A DNA stretch of 63,910 nucleotides from Hydnum rufescens UP504 (lineage: Eukaryota > Basidiomycota > Agaricomycetes > Cantharellales > Hydnaceae): NCBI GenBank assembly GCA_014904985.1, contig MU128969.1:204974-268883 (forward strand), given 5' to 3'. Position 1 is the first letter of the stretch; every line of letters starts with the position of its first letter. Of this stretch, positions 12,350 through 24,804 are shown piece after piece. The notes beneath the pieces are model-generated. The model was not told the DNA's origin. It saw only the letters and a program-made list of their open reading frames with translations, and did not search any database. The position numbers were made by a program, and so were the translations under genes.

Positions 12350-14105
12350 TGGCCTCTCCGTTCGTCTTTTTCGATTGGGCCGTGATGAAGAGGCGCTCAG
12401 AGCGAGTGAGGAGGCCTTGAGCATTCATCGCTCACTAGCCACAGATCAGCCCGAAGTATTGCGCCGAGATCTCGCTCTTTCTCTTAACAACCTCTCTGTT
12501 TATCTTTCAAAATCGGGCCGTGATGAAGAGGCCCTCAAGGCAAATGAGGAGGCCTTGGCCATTTATCGCTTGCTAGCTGCAGATCGACCTGAAGTATTCC
12601 GCCCAGATCTCGCTGATTCTCTTACCAACCACTCCATTCGTCTTTCGAAATTTGGCCGCCATGCAGAGGGCCTGAGGGCAAATGAGGAAGCCTTGAGCAT
12701 TCATCGCTTGCTAGCCGCAGATCAACCCGAAGTATTCCGCCGAGATCTCGCTCTTTCTCTTAACAACCTCTCCGTCGATCTCTCAAAATTTGGCCGCGAT
12801 GAAGAGGCCCTCAAGGCAAACGAGGAGGCCTTGGCCATTTATCGCTTGCTAGCTGCAGATCGCCCTGAAGTATTCCGCCCAGATCTCGCTCAGTCGCTTT
12901 ACAATCTCTCCATTCATCTTTCCGGATTTGGCCACGATGAAGAGGCCCTTAAGGCAAATGAGGAGGCCTTGGCCATTTATCGCTCACTAGCCACAGATCG
13001 CCCCGAAGTATTCCACTCCGATCTCGCTCGTTCTCTTAGCGAGTACTCCAATCATCTCTCAAAATTTGGCCAAGATGAAGAAGCCCTGAAGGCAAATGAG
13101 GAGGCCTTGAACATTCGTCGCTCACTAGCCGCAGATCACCCCAAAGTATTCCGTCCAGATCTTGCTCATTCCCTTAACAACCACTCTTACTATCTTTCAA
13201 TCTTTGGCCGCCATGAAGAGGCGCTCAGAGCAAGTGAGGAGGCCTTGTGCATTTATCGCTCGCTAGCTGAAAATCGCCCCGAAGTATTCCGCCCAGATCT
13301 CGCTCATTCTCTTAACAACCACTCCAATTGTCTTTCGAAATTTGGCCGTGGTAAAGAGGCCCTCAAGGCAACTGAGGAGGCCTTGGCCATTTATCGCTTA
13401 CTCGCCACAGATCGGCCCGAAGTATTTCGCCCAGATCTCGCTCTTTGTCTTAACAACCTCTCCGTTCATCTTTCAAAATTTGGCCGCGATGAAGAGGCCC
13501 TCAAGGCAAATGAGGAGGCCTTAGGAATTCGTCGCTTGCTAGCCACAGATCGACCCAAAGTATTCCGCCCAGATCTCGCTGTTTCTCTTAACAACTACTC
13601 TATTCGTCTTTCGAAGTTTGGGCGCGATGAAGAGGCCCTCAAGGCAACTGAGGAGGCCTTGGCCATTTATCGCTTACTAGCCACAGATCGGCCCGAAGTA
13701 TTCCGCCCAGAGCTCGCTCTTTGTCTTCACAACCTCTCCGTTGATCTTTCAAACTTTGGCCACGATGAAGAGGCCCTAAAGGCAAATGAGGAGGCCTTGG
13801 CCATTTATCGCTTACTAGCCACAGATCGGCCCGAAGTATTCCGCCCAGATCTCGCTCTTTGTCTTCACAACCTCTCCGTTGATCTTTCAAACTTTGGCCA
13901 CGATGAAGAGGCCCTAAAGGCAAATGAGGAGGCCTTGGCCATTTATCGCTTACTAGCCGCAGATCGCCCCGAAGTATTCCTCCCATATCTCGCTGATTCT
14001 CTTGACAACCACTCCGATCATCTTTTGAAACTTGGCAGAGATGAAGAGGCCCTCCAGGCAAAGGAAGAGGCCTTGAACATTCATCACTCACCAATCACAG
14101 ATTGA
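12350..14105 (+). repeat. 138-bp coding repeat array, unit 2 (13 copies)
   Basis: Thirteen copies are in one frame. Repeats 11 and 12 (about 13713-13850 and 13851-13988) are almost base-for-base identical and share private variants (LCLHNLS and SNFGHDEEAL), so one arose by a very recent 138-bp duplication. Confidence 0.9.
13713..13988 (+). repeat. Recent exact duplication of one TPR in unit 2
   Basis: Two adjacent 138-bp repeats differ by only a few bases and share the rare LCLHNLS and SNFGHD variants. This is direct sequence evidence of unequal exchange or replication slippage inside the array. Confidence 0.85.
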
Positions 14106-17095
14106 GCCATACTCCACCCAAATCTCGCTCATTCTCTTAACAACCTCACCATTCATCTTTCCAAATTTCACCGCCATGACTTATTGCCGACTCGCTGCAG
14201 ATTGGCCTGCTGGTGGGGCTGCCATCCTCCCAGTATCTGTATCAACGTTAAATCGAAGACACACCTTCAGCTCGAATGACACCAAATGTCCTCACTATCT
14301 GTGAGGGGACTCGTTCGGCCGCGACAACGATGAGATCGACCCCACCTGGTAGTTCGATTGAACGTGAGGATCCCCCCGAGTGGATCCCTCCCTACCGGTG
14401 GCAAAGAGGTGTTAAGGCGCTTAAAATGGGGAACGGGGTGCCGTTTCCGGAGCCCGATGATCCTTACTCTGTGACCACTCCTAACACACTTAGAGTAGGA
14501 ATAGATAATGGGCAGGGCGTATCAGGAAATGCTCCCGATCCTGTTTGGGGCTGGTGGGTTCGAAGGGAATCAATATCGTCTAAGCCAGCGCTCAAAGAGG
14601 TACGATTCAAAGCTGGTAGTCGGGGTTTTCGATACAGTATGCCTGAATTGTCTGTGGCTTCTCTCCCCTTTAATTTGTTGTCCAAGCGCCCGTCGGATAA
14701 CTCATCATTGATCCCACCCATTGACCATCTTCTCTGGCTTTGCAATCCGTGAAGGCATCATTACACCACTTACAGCACGCGCTACGTATGGGTTTGTAAG
14801 CCCTGCTGAAGTTTCCTCATCTGTCAACAGGAGTCGGGAGGGACACAGCTAGAACATGTTTGGAAGTGAATGTAGGATTTATCTAAGGGTTCGTTGAGTG
14901 GTAGATTAATACTGGCATGGCTCATTTGTAGCTACTAGGAAATGAAGGGTTTACTGGTACAACATGCTTGAATGGACAATACCACTGTTTTCCAAACACG
15001 ACAGGATCGGAAGGTGACACGGTATCCGCAAAACCCAACATGACTTTCAGGGATTTGTATCAGGCCGTGCTAGGTGAATATTCCACCACCCAAAATCAGT
15101 CGTTCACGACGACGAAAAAAAAAAGCAGAGCTCCTCAAAACCTCCCGCGTCGTGCTATTTTTCAAGTCTCCGATGCATCACAATGCAGGGGGCTGCGTTC
15201 TGCACCGGTTACAGGCCCATGTTTTTTTGTTGTTGCCTAAAATCAGTTTCAAAAGCAGTGAGCTGGGATACCGTCCACCTTGCTGTAGGAGCTAGCAAGG
15301 GGGTACTCTTGCCTTGGAATCAAAAAGACCAGACACGAACAATGACGGGTTGAGAAGGCTGGGCTCCAGATCCATTGCGTTACACTCTTCGATTTCAGCG
15401 ATGAACGTGCAGGAAACATAACAACCTAGAAATAAAATCAAACCATAAAAGAAAAAAAAAAAATCTCGTCCAAGGACTTTGTCGTAGATGTAGCTCCGAC
15501 TTCAGTGTTCAACCATCACAAAAAGTGGATATCGGCAAAGGGAACTAGAATAGGAGGGGTGATTCTTGTCCCGATGTAAGGAATAATGATCAGCGCAAAC
15601 CATTAGTAACCGTCCTTGTTCGTTCGCTGTCTCGAGGCCATACATATTCCCGCGTCATCCACACTGCTTACTCTCCCAGCCCTTCATCAAATGACGATGG
15701 GAGGAGAGGTACTGGCGGCACCCCACTTCTTCGCCATGCCGAGGGTGCTATATGAATTGCATGTCAGTACGGGTCAATACCTCCCAAAAGCATACTGCAA
15801 CATACAACACATACTGAGATTCGGAAGGTAAATGGTCACCTGTAAGGCGCGCCTGTGATGACGTAGTCCGCAGAGCGTGCCGGGTGTCGACTATCTCGTC
15901 GGTTTACAGAAGAGACTCCCCATATCCAGTATGGTCAGAAAAACTAGTAGGCGTGAGTGGTTGGGGAAAAACAATCTCGGGTGTATTCCGTATGTGAGGG
16001 AGATGAGGGGCACCTCTGGGCCGCGAGGCATTCTGACGAGATGTAGAAGGATTGCCGGACGAAGAATGTATCGAAGAGCGCAGAGAGGGGGGATATGAAT
16101 GTTGTACAGATGGGTGATGCAAACGAGGGGGGGCGAAGACTGGGAGACGGAGACTGTGATGAAGGAGGATGGAGCGACAAAGACGAGTGAGGATAAGGCG
16201 AGGGTAATAATAGGGGATAGGGTAACGATGAAGCCGAACACGTTGTGGAACCCTTCGGGTCTGCAGTTCCTTCAGTCGCGAGTGACGTCGGAGTCTGGGT
16301 GCATTCATCTGCTACTAGGGGGAAAGCCGGACCCGACGGTGAAGGCGACGAAGAAGAAGCATGACTTGTGACAGGGACAGAAAACCTCACATCCTCAGAT
16401 TGACAAGTGCAAGGGGTCGGAGCCTTCTGACCATAAAAGCGCACATCTCACCAGGTTACGGGTTTTATACCACGCCGAAGCTCATCGACTCGGTACTCGA
16501 TGTTGGCGAAAGGAAGGGGAGACCATTCGTGAAGGTGAGAAATAACGCGGCGGGGTAGCGGTGCTTGGCGTGTGCGATATAATATACACGGGATATGAAT
16601 GATGTTAAGGGACTAGGTTGACGACCCTCGGACGCACGAATCAAGTGGATACCCAGGAAATAGGGTATATGTGATACCTGAAGGATTTTGAGGGTTCTGG
16701 GCGTAAAATCAAGGAGGAGAGGGATCGTGTGCCTGGTAGTCTCCCAGGCCCGAGTCGATGACGAAAAGCACAAGGCGCGGATACGGCTCGGATGCTTCAC
16801 AGTCTCAGCTAACAAGGTGTCAGTCTTCCTCTAGCAATCCGAGTTCGCAGACTGACCACGTTCATCCTCCATCCTCACCCAATACACCACAGACTTGCCA
16901 GGCTAAGATGCAACAGAATGCTCCCAAGTCTCCAAAAGTCACCGGTAGATTGGATTTGCGTTGGCTACTGCAGCTAGCTTACGTGCTGGTATTCCAGGAA
17001 ATTCTTCGATGGATGCCACGAGCCATGACAGATGAGTGAGGCCAAGGACTTTCTGGATTGTATCGAGCGATGACAGCAGTGTTCGTAATTGCACA
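14106..17095. other. Downstream block type A, unit 2
   Basis: Same order as unit 1. A 158-codon ORF at 14276-14752 is open here only; equivalents in units 1, 3 and 6 are broken. The A-run is at 15450-15463. Serine/proline-rich minus-strand ORFs (15891-16444) come from skewed composition and show no family. Confidence 0.5.
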
Positions 17096-17099
17096 CAGC

Positions 17100-17745
17100 C
17101 ACAGACAAGGATTTTTGAAAAGTATTTCGCTACCCCTTCGGCATCATGTACAAATGCACCAATGCAGGCATCAGGCCGAGTGATAACGACCAAGGGAAAC
17201 GACTTCCAGACTTGGGTTAGCATCGACGCCGTATGCCCTCCCTCAGTATCGACGAGCACCCGATTCCCCCCAACCACTCTCCCCGACCTCGGAAAAGGTG
17301 CATTCTCGGCGATCACCATCTTTATTATGTTTTACAAGCGCGTTCAGGATGTCCTGAGTTGAAGTGGGCCTCGGGACTGATTCTCCGGGAGCTCGAATAC
17401 GAACGTAGTATGGACAGAAGGCGTCAGGAGGTCGAAGAGTGTCGTTGCCATTGTTGCCTCGGCGGCAACGGGTACGAGGACGAGGTTGGGGACATCCGGA
17501 GTGCGATTGCCCCCTTGTATTGGCTTGTCATTCCCATACGGCGTGTACACCCTGTTTCCCACGTTGACCTTCTTGGTATCGACACGCTGGTTAAAGACGA
17601 TTTCGCTGCATTCGTAATTCGCCCCGGGGGGGGGACGTGCATGGCCCAGCCCCAACCTATATGAGAATCAGAATTGCACGTCAGGTGTTTTCCAGTCGGA
17701 CGACCTACAATGAGTTCTTGGGGTGATGATATGTGTGGATGAAGA
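17100..17745 (-). pseudogene. FAD-dependent monooxygenase relic, unit 2, large internal deletion
   Basis: The first exon (SSPQELIVGRP near 17720) is joined within about 100 bp to the C-terminal third (NYECSEIVFNQR, VYTPYGNDKPIQGGNRTPD, LFDLLTPSVHTTFVFELPEN, then DTEGGHTASMLTQVWKSFPL and GVAKYFSKI). About 1.5 kb, including both FAD motifs, is gone. The promoter hairpin upstream is retained. Confidence 0.7.
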
Positions 17746-17819
17746 TGCTGAGGACACGTATGCTACGATATTCCTCCTTATATAGAAGAATAAGGCTGTG
17801 CGGTGTGTGGGTCGAGGTT

Positions 17820-17836
17820 GGTGTCGGGCCGACACC
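17820..17836. promoter_or_regulatory. Palindrome GGTGTCG-GGC-CGACACC, unit 2
   Basis: Both arms are kept and only the central triplet differs, which fits constraint on the arms. Confidence 0.5.
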
Positions 17837-19146
17837 CTGTAACAATTATGCACAGGTCCTACAGTGCCGCAGGGTCCGACAGGTCCGCGTAAGCTTATCC
17901 CAGAGTCCAGCGACATTTCAAGGGCCTCTGTACACTTATTCACAAGATTGGCCATCGAAGGCTCAGCTGGACGATCCACTATGGATCCAGAAATCGACAT
18001 TTGGATATGCATGGGCGCGAGAGTGGACTAGAACTGCCAAAGTATGCAAGGAACGGTGATATAGTTAGAGCTGCACGCGTCATTCTTGTATAAGAGTCCC
18101 TAAGGTCCCCAACTGTGTATGTTCACATAAAAGAGGTGTTTCGCTCTGTGTCTCACGCAGGAGGCTCAGGCTGAAAGGCGCGAAATCCACGCCAGATGAG
18201 CTACACGAGTAGCAGAAGACTGAGCCGAGAGCTCGAACACGAGTTCTCCACCTTTCCATAGATTATCCGGTCGCCGTGAGGAGCACTGAAGGTAAATGAC
18301 GAACATTTACCGCGTCCTGAGAGCAGACCGACCCGAAATCTTATGTTTAGGTCGCATTCACTCTCGTGTCAACATCGCCACCCGTCCTTTAAGATTGGGC
18401 CACCATGAGAAGCGATCGAGACAAATCCAGAGGGCGTGAATATCTACAGTAATGTCCGCTGATCGAGCGACTGGGGAGAAGAGTACTCCATAGGCATGAT
18501 AATTCTGGGAAATAGTTGCAAGAGTGGCGAGGTCAGAGATGAACCAGATACTCTACGCGGATTCGAGAGTAACGGAGACGGAATTGTATGCATGATACAT
18601 CTAGGAGACCTCCTTTAAGCCAGGCGATAAAGTCCGAGTCAAGGATTCCAGCCTCAAGCCAATCTAACGGCTGTACGGAGATGCGAAGGTATCTACAGCA
18701 CACCCCTGAGGCACCGAAAAGAGCAAGTGAATATGATATAAGTTGACTGTGATCTGGGTGGTTCATCGACCAGTCAAAGACTGTAATTTATGAAAAACAC
18801 GGATAAGAACGCCCGCAATGGAACACCGTGACGATTGGGATCAGTGCTCATCCGAATCAACCTTAGGAACCAGAAGTCGATTGGCACCATCTGAAGCAGC
18901 TTTGGGCAAGGAAACAAAGCTCGAGAACTTTCCACCAGGGCAGTCGCAGAGGCATAGACAGACTGAGTGTGCGCCGCCATATGGCAAGGCCACTCTCTCG
19001 GCCGGCAATACTGGAATAAGGACACTCGAGCAACTAGACGGAGCGTCCGAGACGACGATTCGACAAATAGGGAAGAAAATAAGGGGAAAAGCATCCGTCA
19101 AAATGAAATCCTCCCGATTACGGAAACTGATCTTATGAAACGACCT
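17837..19146. other. Intergenic and upstream block, unit 2 to unit 3
   Basis: Apart from the relic at 18150-18450 this is shared non-coding sequence, the same as 9332-10670. Confidence 0.5.
18150..18450 (+). pseudogene. Ancient TPR relic, unit 3
   Basis: Contains the GAAATCCACGCC and GAGCACTGAAGGTAAATG landmarks, then DNA for the linker ADRPEILCLGR and a decayed repeat. Several stops. Confidence 0.5.
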
Positions 19147-19356
19147 TCAACGACCTGTGCTAAGCGCTCGGGGGGAGCATCTGGCAGTCACAGCTTCAAT
19201 AGGGAAAACTTCATCCATGGACTTGGCGATGGCTAAATCACCTAATGTATCGAGGACAATAGCGTCTATGACTTCGTCTGGGTACCAGTAATTACTTGGA
19301 GCTGCGCAGGCCTCAAAGGATTTGAATAAATCCTCAATGGGTAGACGACGATCCAT
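19147..19356 (-). other. Short divergent ORF upstream of TPR gene, unit 3
   Basis: From ATG at 19356 the minus strand reads MDRRLPIEDLFKSFE and then YWYPDEVIDAIVLDTLGDLA to a stop at 19147 (about 70 codons). The first 15 codons are also open in units 1, 2, 4 and 6, but the middle is in another frame there (GLRSSK then stop) because unit 3 lacks one C. It could be a decayed divergent gene sharing the promoter with the TPR gene. The function is unknown and it may not be coding. Confidence 0.3.
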
Positions 19357-19455
19357 CTGACTTGCCTCGCACCGCCTCGCATCAGCATCGCAGCGCCTCA
19401 CCTCACCTGCCTCGCTTTCAAGCTCCCTCCCTAGATCCCCAGTACCCAACGCCTC

Positions 19456-21866
19456 ATGCCAGTCCAGAGGGCTCTTCTCGAGGAGAACACCCAGCGTCCA
19501 ATCGCCTTCAGTCCCCGTCCAATCATTCCTCTCCTAACCGTCGTAGTAACCGAACCAGCCACTTCCGCACATCGCGAGCCTCCCGCCACAGCTCCGCTAT
19601 CATATCCAGATTACCTCAATGAGAACGCCGGCCCAGGATGGGATGCCGCTCTCGTTATGTCTTCCATAATCCGTGATATACCAGCTCTTCCACGCGCACT
19701 CTCCGGCCCGCTCGCCCAAGTTTTCGATGTCGTAGCGGAGGTAATCGAGGAAGTTAAAACGATGCGCAATGGAAGAGATGGATGCACACAGCTTATCGTT
19801 CGGGTGACAAAGTTTCTTGAGAGCTTCGTGGGCGGGTTGAAGGGGAACAACATCCTTGATAACACGGCAATAGCTTCAAGTTTATTTTTTTTAAGGGGGT
19901 ATGCTTCCCAATGTCCTTGGACAATCTCTAGAGTGACATATATCTCGTTCGGTGATAGGAACCTGATGGCAATTTGTGCTGACGCCAAGCGATGGTCGAG
20001 TTTGAATGTTTGGAGAAGCTACATCCAGCGTGATCAAATTATGACTGCGATATCGAGGCACGAACAGAATCTAACAGATTGTTTGCACACATTCCAAGTG
20101 AGTGTGCATTTAACCGGACCCCTCTCACTTCGAAAACAATGAGCTGATGTGATCATAAAGATCGTGACATCGATAACAGCATCCAACCCCATGGACAGAA
20201 TATGGACGATCGCGTCTCCCGTGCCATCAGTCTCAGCAAGACCCCCGTTAGCCTCTGAAAATGCACCCGTGAGTAATCTGGGGCGATCGACAGTTCAGTG
20301 ATATTAAATTCATTTTTAGGCTTCGGTTCTGCTGGAAGGACTGCGTCAATTTCTTTGAACTTCCGGCGGGTCAGGCAGTGTTTGAGCAAATGGGGGTGGC
20401 GGTGCAAGGACGACTAGAGGAGGTGGGGTTACGGGCGACCTCGACACCACTGGGTTCAAGGTAAATCTACGTCCTTGGATTCAATATAGCGATAAGAGAC
20501 TGACGATGACGAAACAGGGATGCGGGGATGACTGGACTGCGAACTGGGCATGATCGTCATGTCTCATATCTGACGAGCCAGATCTCGGAGCTTACGGTGG
20601 AAGTCCGGGGTGTCTTGCCACATATTTCGGTTGGTACGGATGTCGAAGCGCAGGTTGTGAGATGGGAAACCCACCAGCAGCCGACTGGGGACCCGACACG
20701 CCAGCTTCGCGAAACAGTTACGGGGACATTGGAGCTCCTGAACGAGCTGCATGATGTCAGGGAGTCGAAATTGGATTCAGCTATGCTGGCGGGAAAGATG
20801 AATGATCTATCAAGGAATTTACATCGATCTGGGTCTTTGGGGCGAGGCATTTGAGGTACAGACTACGGCAGTGGTACTATACCGCGCTGGGGGGGAGAAG
20901 TCACATCTTGCTGGTGCTCTTGTTAGCCTCTCCGTTCAATCTTTCGGGATTGGGCCGTGATGAAGAGGCGCTCGAGAGCAAGCTGAGGAGAGCCTTGAGC
21001 ATTCGTCGCTCTGCTAGCCGCAGATCAGCCCGAAGTATTCCGCCCAGATCTCGCTCGTTCTCTTAGCAACCACTCCAATCATCTTTCGAAATTTGGCCGC
21101 GATGAAGAGGCCCTGCAAGGCAACTGATGGAGGCCTTGAGCATTCAGTCGCTTGCTAGCCGCAGATCGCCCCGAAGTATTCCGCCCAGATCTCGCTCATT
21201 TCTCTTAAGCAACCACTCCAATCGATCTTTCGAAATTTGGCCGCGATGAAGAGGCCCTGAAGGCAACTGAGGAGGCCTTGAGCATTCGTCGCTTGCTAGC
21301 CGCAGATCGACCCGAAGTATTCCGCCCAGATCTCTGCTCGTTCTCCTTAGACAACCACTCCAGATCGATCTTTCGAAAATTTGGCCGCGATGAAGAGGCC
21401 CTGAAGGCAAGTGAGGAGGCCTTGAGCATTCGTCGCTTGCTAGCCGCAGATCGTCCGAAGTATTCCGCCCAGATCTCGCTCGTTCTCTTAACAACCACTC
21501 CAATCGTCTTTCAAAATTTGGCCGCGATGAAGAGGCCCTGAAGGAAACTAGGAGGCCTTGAGCATTCGTCGCTTGCTAGCCGCAGATCGACCCGAAGTAT
21601 TCCGCCCAGATCTCGCTCGTTCTCTTCATAACCTCTCCGTTGATCTTTCAAAATTTGGCCGCGATGAAGAGGCCCTGAAGGCAAGTGAGGAGGCCTTGAG
21701 CATTCGTCGCTTGCTAGCCGTAGATCGCCCCAAAGTATTCCTCCCAGAACTTGCTGATTCTCTTGACAACTACTCCGACTATCTTTCAAAATTTGGCCGC
21801 GATGAAGAGGCTCTCAACGCAAAAGAGGAGGCCTTGAGCATTCGTCACTCACTAATCCCAGATTGA
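19456..21866 (+). pseudogene. MLKL/HeLo-like plus TPR gene, unit 3 (short, indel-rich)
   Basis: Exons by homology are 19456-19898, 19959-20097, 20161-20268, 20320-20460 and 20518-21866. Exon 1 has an extra base just after the start (ATGCCAGTCC), so the first about 45 codons are out of the family frame before it is restored at the YPDYLNENAGPGWDAAL segment. Intron 1 is 60 nt with no in-frame stop, so it reads through as coding. Exon 4 is 141 nt, one base too long. The TPR exon holds only about seven repeats, and 20823-21560 is full of single extra bases. The stop is shared with the other copies. It is either a dead copy or one whose sequence was poorly polished. Confidence 0.7.
20935..21866 (+). 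repeat. 138-bp coding repeat array, unit 3 (about 7 copies)
   Basis: The smallest array. Its copies resemble those of unit 1 (EEALSIRRLLAADRPEVF) but carry scattered one-base insertions. Confidence 0.8.
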
Positions 21867-24804
21867 CCCGTACTCTACCCAAATCTTGCTCATTCTCTTA
21901 ATAACCTCTCCATTCATCTTTCCACATTTCACTGCCATAACTTATTGCCGACTAGCTGTGCATTGGCCTGCTGCGCGGGCCGCCTTCTTCCCAGCATCTG
22001 CGGTAACGTTAAATCGACGACACGCCTGCAGTTCGAATGTCACCCAATGTCCCTAATATCTGCAAGGGGACTCGTTTGGCTGCGACACCGATGAGCTCGA
22101 CTCTACCCGGTAGTTCGGTTAAATATGGGGCCCCGAGTGTTCCTCCTTCCCCCTCATACGCGCAGTAAAGAAGTGTTAAGGCGCCCAAAATGGGGGATGG
22201 GGATGCCGCTTCCGGAGCCCGACGGAGCATCCTTGGTGAAGACTCGACAACGATTAGAGTGAGAATAGATAATGGGCAGGGAATGTTCCTAATCCTGTTT
22301 AGGGCTGGTGGGTTCGAAGGGGATCGTCTAAGTCAGTACTCAAAGAGGTGCGATTCAAAGGCTGGCAGTCGTGGTTTTATACAGTATGTGTGAATTGTCT
22401 GTCGCTTCTCCCCCCTTTATTGTTATGGGATGGCTCACCCCTGATTGCACTCGTCGACAATCTTCTTCTCTTTGGCTTGAAATCCAGGATATCATCATAC
22501 TGCTTACAGTACGCGCTACATATAGGTTTGTAAGACCCGTTGAAGCTTCCTCATGTTTGTCAATACAAGCTGAGGGAGACACTCTCAGAACATGTTTGGA
22601 AGTGGATGTTGGATTATTCTACGGGCTCTTCGAGTGGTGGATATAGCTAACTAGGAAACGACGGGTTCACTGGTACAACATGCTTGGATGGACAATACAA
22701 CTATTTTCTAAAGACCCCACCACACGGTATCTGGGCCCAGAAAACCCAACACGACTTCCGGGTATTTGTATCAGGTCGTGCTAGATATTAGTCGAACGCG
22801 ACGACGAAACAAACGCCAAGCTCCTCAAAGCCTCCTGCGTCGTGCTATTTCTCAAGTCTCCGATGCATCAGAATGCAGGGGCCTGCGCCCACGTTTTTTT
22901 ATTGCCTAAATTCAGTTTCAAAATCAGGAAGCTGGGATACCGCCTAGCTTACTGTAGGAGCAAGGGAGGGGTACTCGCGCCTTGAGATCAAAAGACCAGA
23001 GCTGAACAATCGCGGTTCGAGAGAGGTTTGATTCCAGATCCATTGGGTTTACACTCGTCGATTCAGCGATCAACGTGCAGGAAACATAAGCACCTAGTAA
23101 AAAAAACAAACCGTAAAAAAAATCTCGTTCAAGGACTTGTCGTAGATGTAGCTCGGACTTGAGTGTTCAACCGTCACAAAAAGCGGATATGGGCAAAGGG
23201 AACTGGAATAAGGGGGGATAATTCTTATCCCGATGGGAGGTATAATGATCAGGGCAAGCCATTAGTAACCGTCCATTGTTCGGTCACTGTCTCGAAGCCG
23301 TATATATTCCCGCGTCATCCACACCGCTTACTCTCCTGGCCCTTCATCAAACGACGATGGGAGGAGAGGCACTGGCAGCACCCCACTTTCTCGCCACGCC
23401 GAGGGTGCTATATGAATTGCACGTCAGTACAGGACAATGTCTCCCAAAAGCCTACTGCAACATACACTGTGATTCGGAAGGCGAATGGTCATCTGTATGG
23501 CGGGCCTGTGATGACGTCCGCGAGATGGCTGCACCGACTCATGAGCCCGCAGAGCGTGCCGAGTGTCGACTATCTCGTCGGTTTAGAAGAGACTCCCCCA
23601 TACCCGGTATGGTCAGGAAAACTGGTAGGTGTGAGTGGCTGGCGCAAAACAATCTCGAGTGTATTCCGTATGTGAGGGAGATGAGGGGCACCTCTGGGCC
23701 GCGAGGCATTCTGACGAGATGGAGAAGGATTGCCGGACAAAGAATGTATCGAAGAACGCAAAGAAGAGGCATATGAATTTCGCACAGACGCGTGATACAA
23801 ACGAGGGCGAAGATTGGGAGATGGAAATTGGGAGGAAGGAGGATGGGGTGACAGACGAGTGAGGATGAGACGAGGGTGATAATGGGGATAGGGTGGTGAT
23901 GAAGCCGAATACCCCAGGGAATCCTTCGGGTCTGCAATTCCTTCTGTCGCGAGTGACGTCGGGGTCTGTGTCCGTTCACCTGCTACTACGGGGAAAGCCG
24001 GGTCCAACGGTGAAGGCGACGAGGAAGAAACATGACTTGTGACGGGGGCAGAAAACCTCACGTCCCCAGATTGATAAGTGAAAGAGGTAGGAGCCGAATG
24101 CGGCAAGCCATTTTCTGAGCACAAAACTGCACGTTTCACCTATTTACGAGGTTTATACCACGTCGAAGCTCATCCACTCCGTACTCGATGTTGGCGAAAA
24201 CATGCGGAGGCCATTTGTGAAATTCAGCAGTAACGCGGTGGGGAGTAGCGGTGCTTGGCGGGTGCGATATAATACGCATGGGCTATGAAGAGTGTTAAGG
24301 CCAGGGAGGACTAGATTGAGGGCATGAATCAAGTGAATAATCAGGAAATAGGGTATATACGATACCTGAAGGATTTTGAGGGTTCTGAGGGTGAAATCAA
24401 TGCGACGAGGAGAGCGATCGCGTGCCTGGAAATATCCCAGGTCGACGACGCAAAGCGCGAGGGGTGAATACCGCGTCTCCAGTCAAGTCTAATAATGCGC
24501 GAGTCCGCTCACCTGACAGGCACTCAGTCTTCCTCTAGAAATCAGAGCTTGCTGATGGAGTTCGCATGTCCTCCACCCTCATCCAGTACACCACAGATTT
24601 GCCAGGCCGGGATTCGACAGAATGCTCCCAAGCCTCTCAAAAGTCACCTGTAGGGTGGATTTGCATTGACCACTGCAGCTACCCCACGTGTTGTTATTCC
24701 AGGAAATTCTTCAATGGACGCCAGGGGCCACGACAGATGACTGATGCGAAGGACTTTTTGGAGGGATGACAGGCGCTGTAATCCTTTTGTGGCTGTGTAG
24801 TTAC
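21867..24804. other. Downstream block type A, unit 3
   Basis: Begins with the post-stop TPR remnant. An ORF of 166 codons at 23276-23776 (with APHFLATPRVLYELH and QCLPKAYCNIHCDSEGEW) is the longest version of a segment that is shorter in units 1, 2 and 6, so a decayed gene is possible but not shown. Confidence 0.5.

Larger units (their letters stand above)
10897..14105 (+). pseudogene. MLKL/HeLo-like plus TPR gene, unit 2 (one frameshift)
   Basis: The exons match unit 6: 10897-11324, 11385-11523, 11586-11693, 11751-11889 and 11945-14105. Exons 1, 2 and 3 have the same lengths as in unit 6 (428, 139 and 108 nt). Exon 4 is 139 nt instead of 140: one base is missing near 11769 (GGAAGGCTGCGC where other copies have GGAAGGACTGCGC), which breaks the reading frame. 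The last exon is open for 720 codons and holds a divergent first TPR and 13 repeats of 46 residues. Apart from the one base the gene could make a protein of about 990 residues, so a sequencing error or a very recent mutation are both possible. The N-terminal Ser/Pro-rich stretch and helical segment (SQVFDVVAEVIEAVKTMRNG) match the other copies. Confidence 0.8.

Noticed and set aside
11811..14105. 764-codon ORF starting MSKLAWLCKDDW
   Set aside because: The first about 45 codons are exon 4 in the wrong frame plus intron 4; the start is created by the one-base loss, not a conserved start.
12350..14105. Regular repeats as a CRISPR array or satellite
   Set aside because: Repeats are 138 bp, coding, without spacers, and inside a spliced eukaryotic gene.
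14540..14575. tRNA T-arm-like GGTGGGTTCGAAGGG in the downstream block
   Set aside because: The arms do not pair as a T-stem, and no D-arm, anticodon arm or acceptor stem surrounds it.
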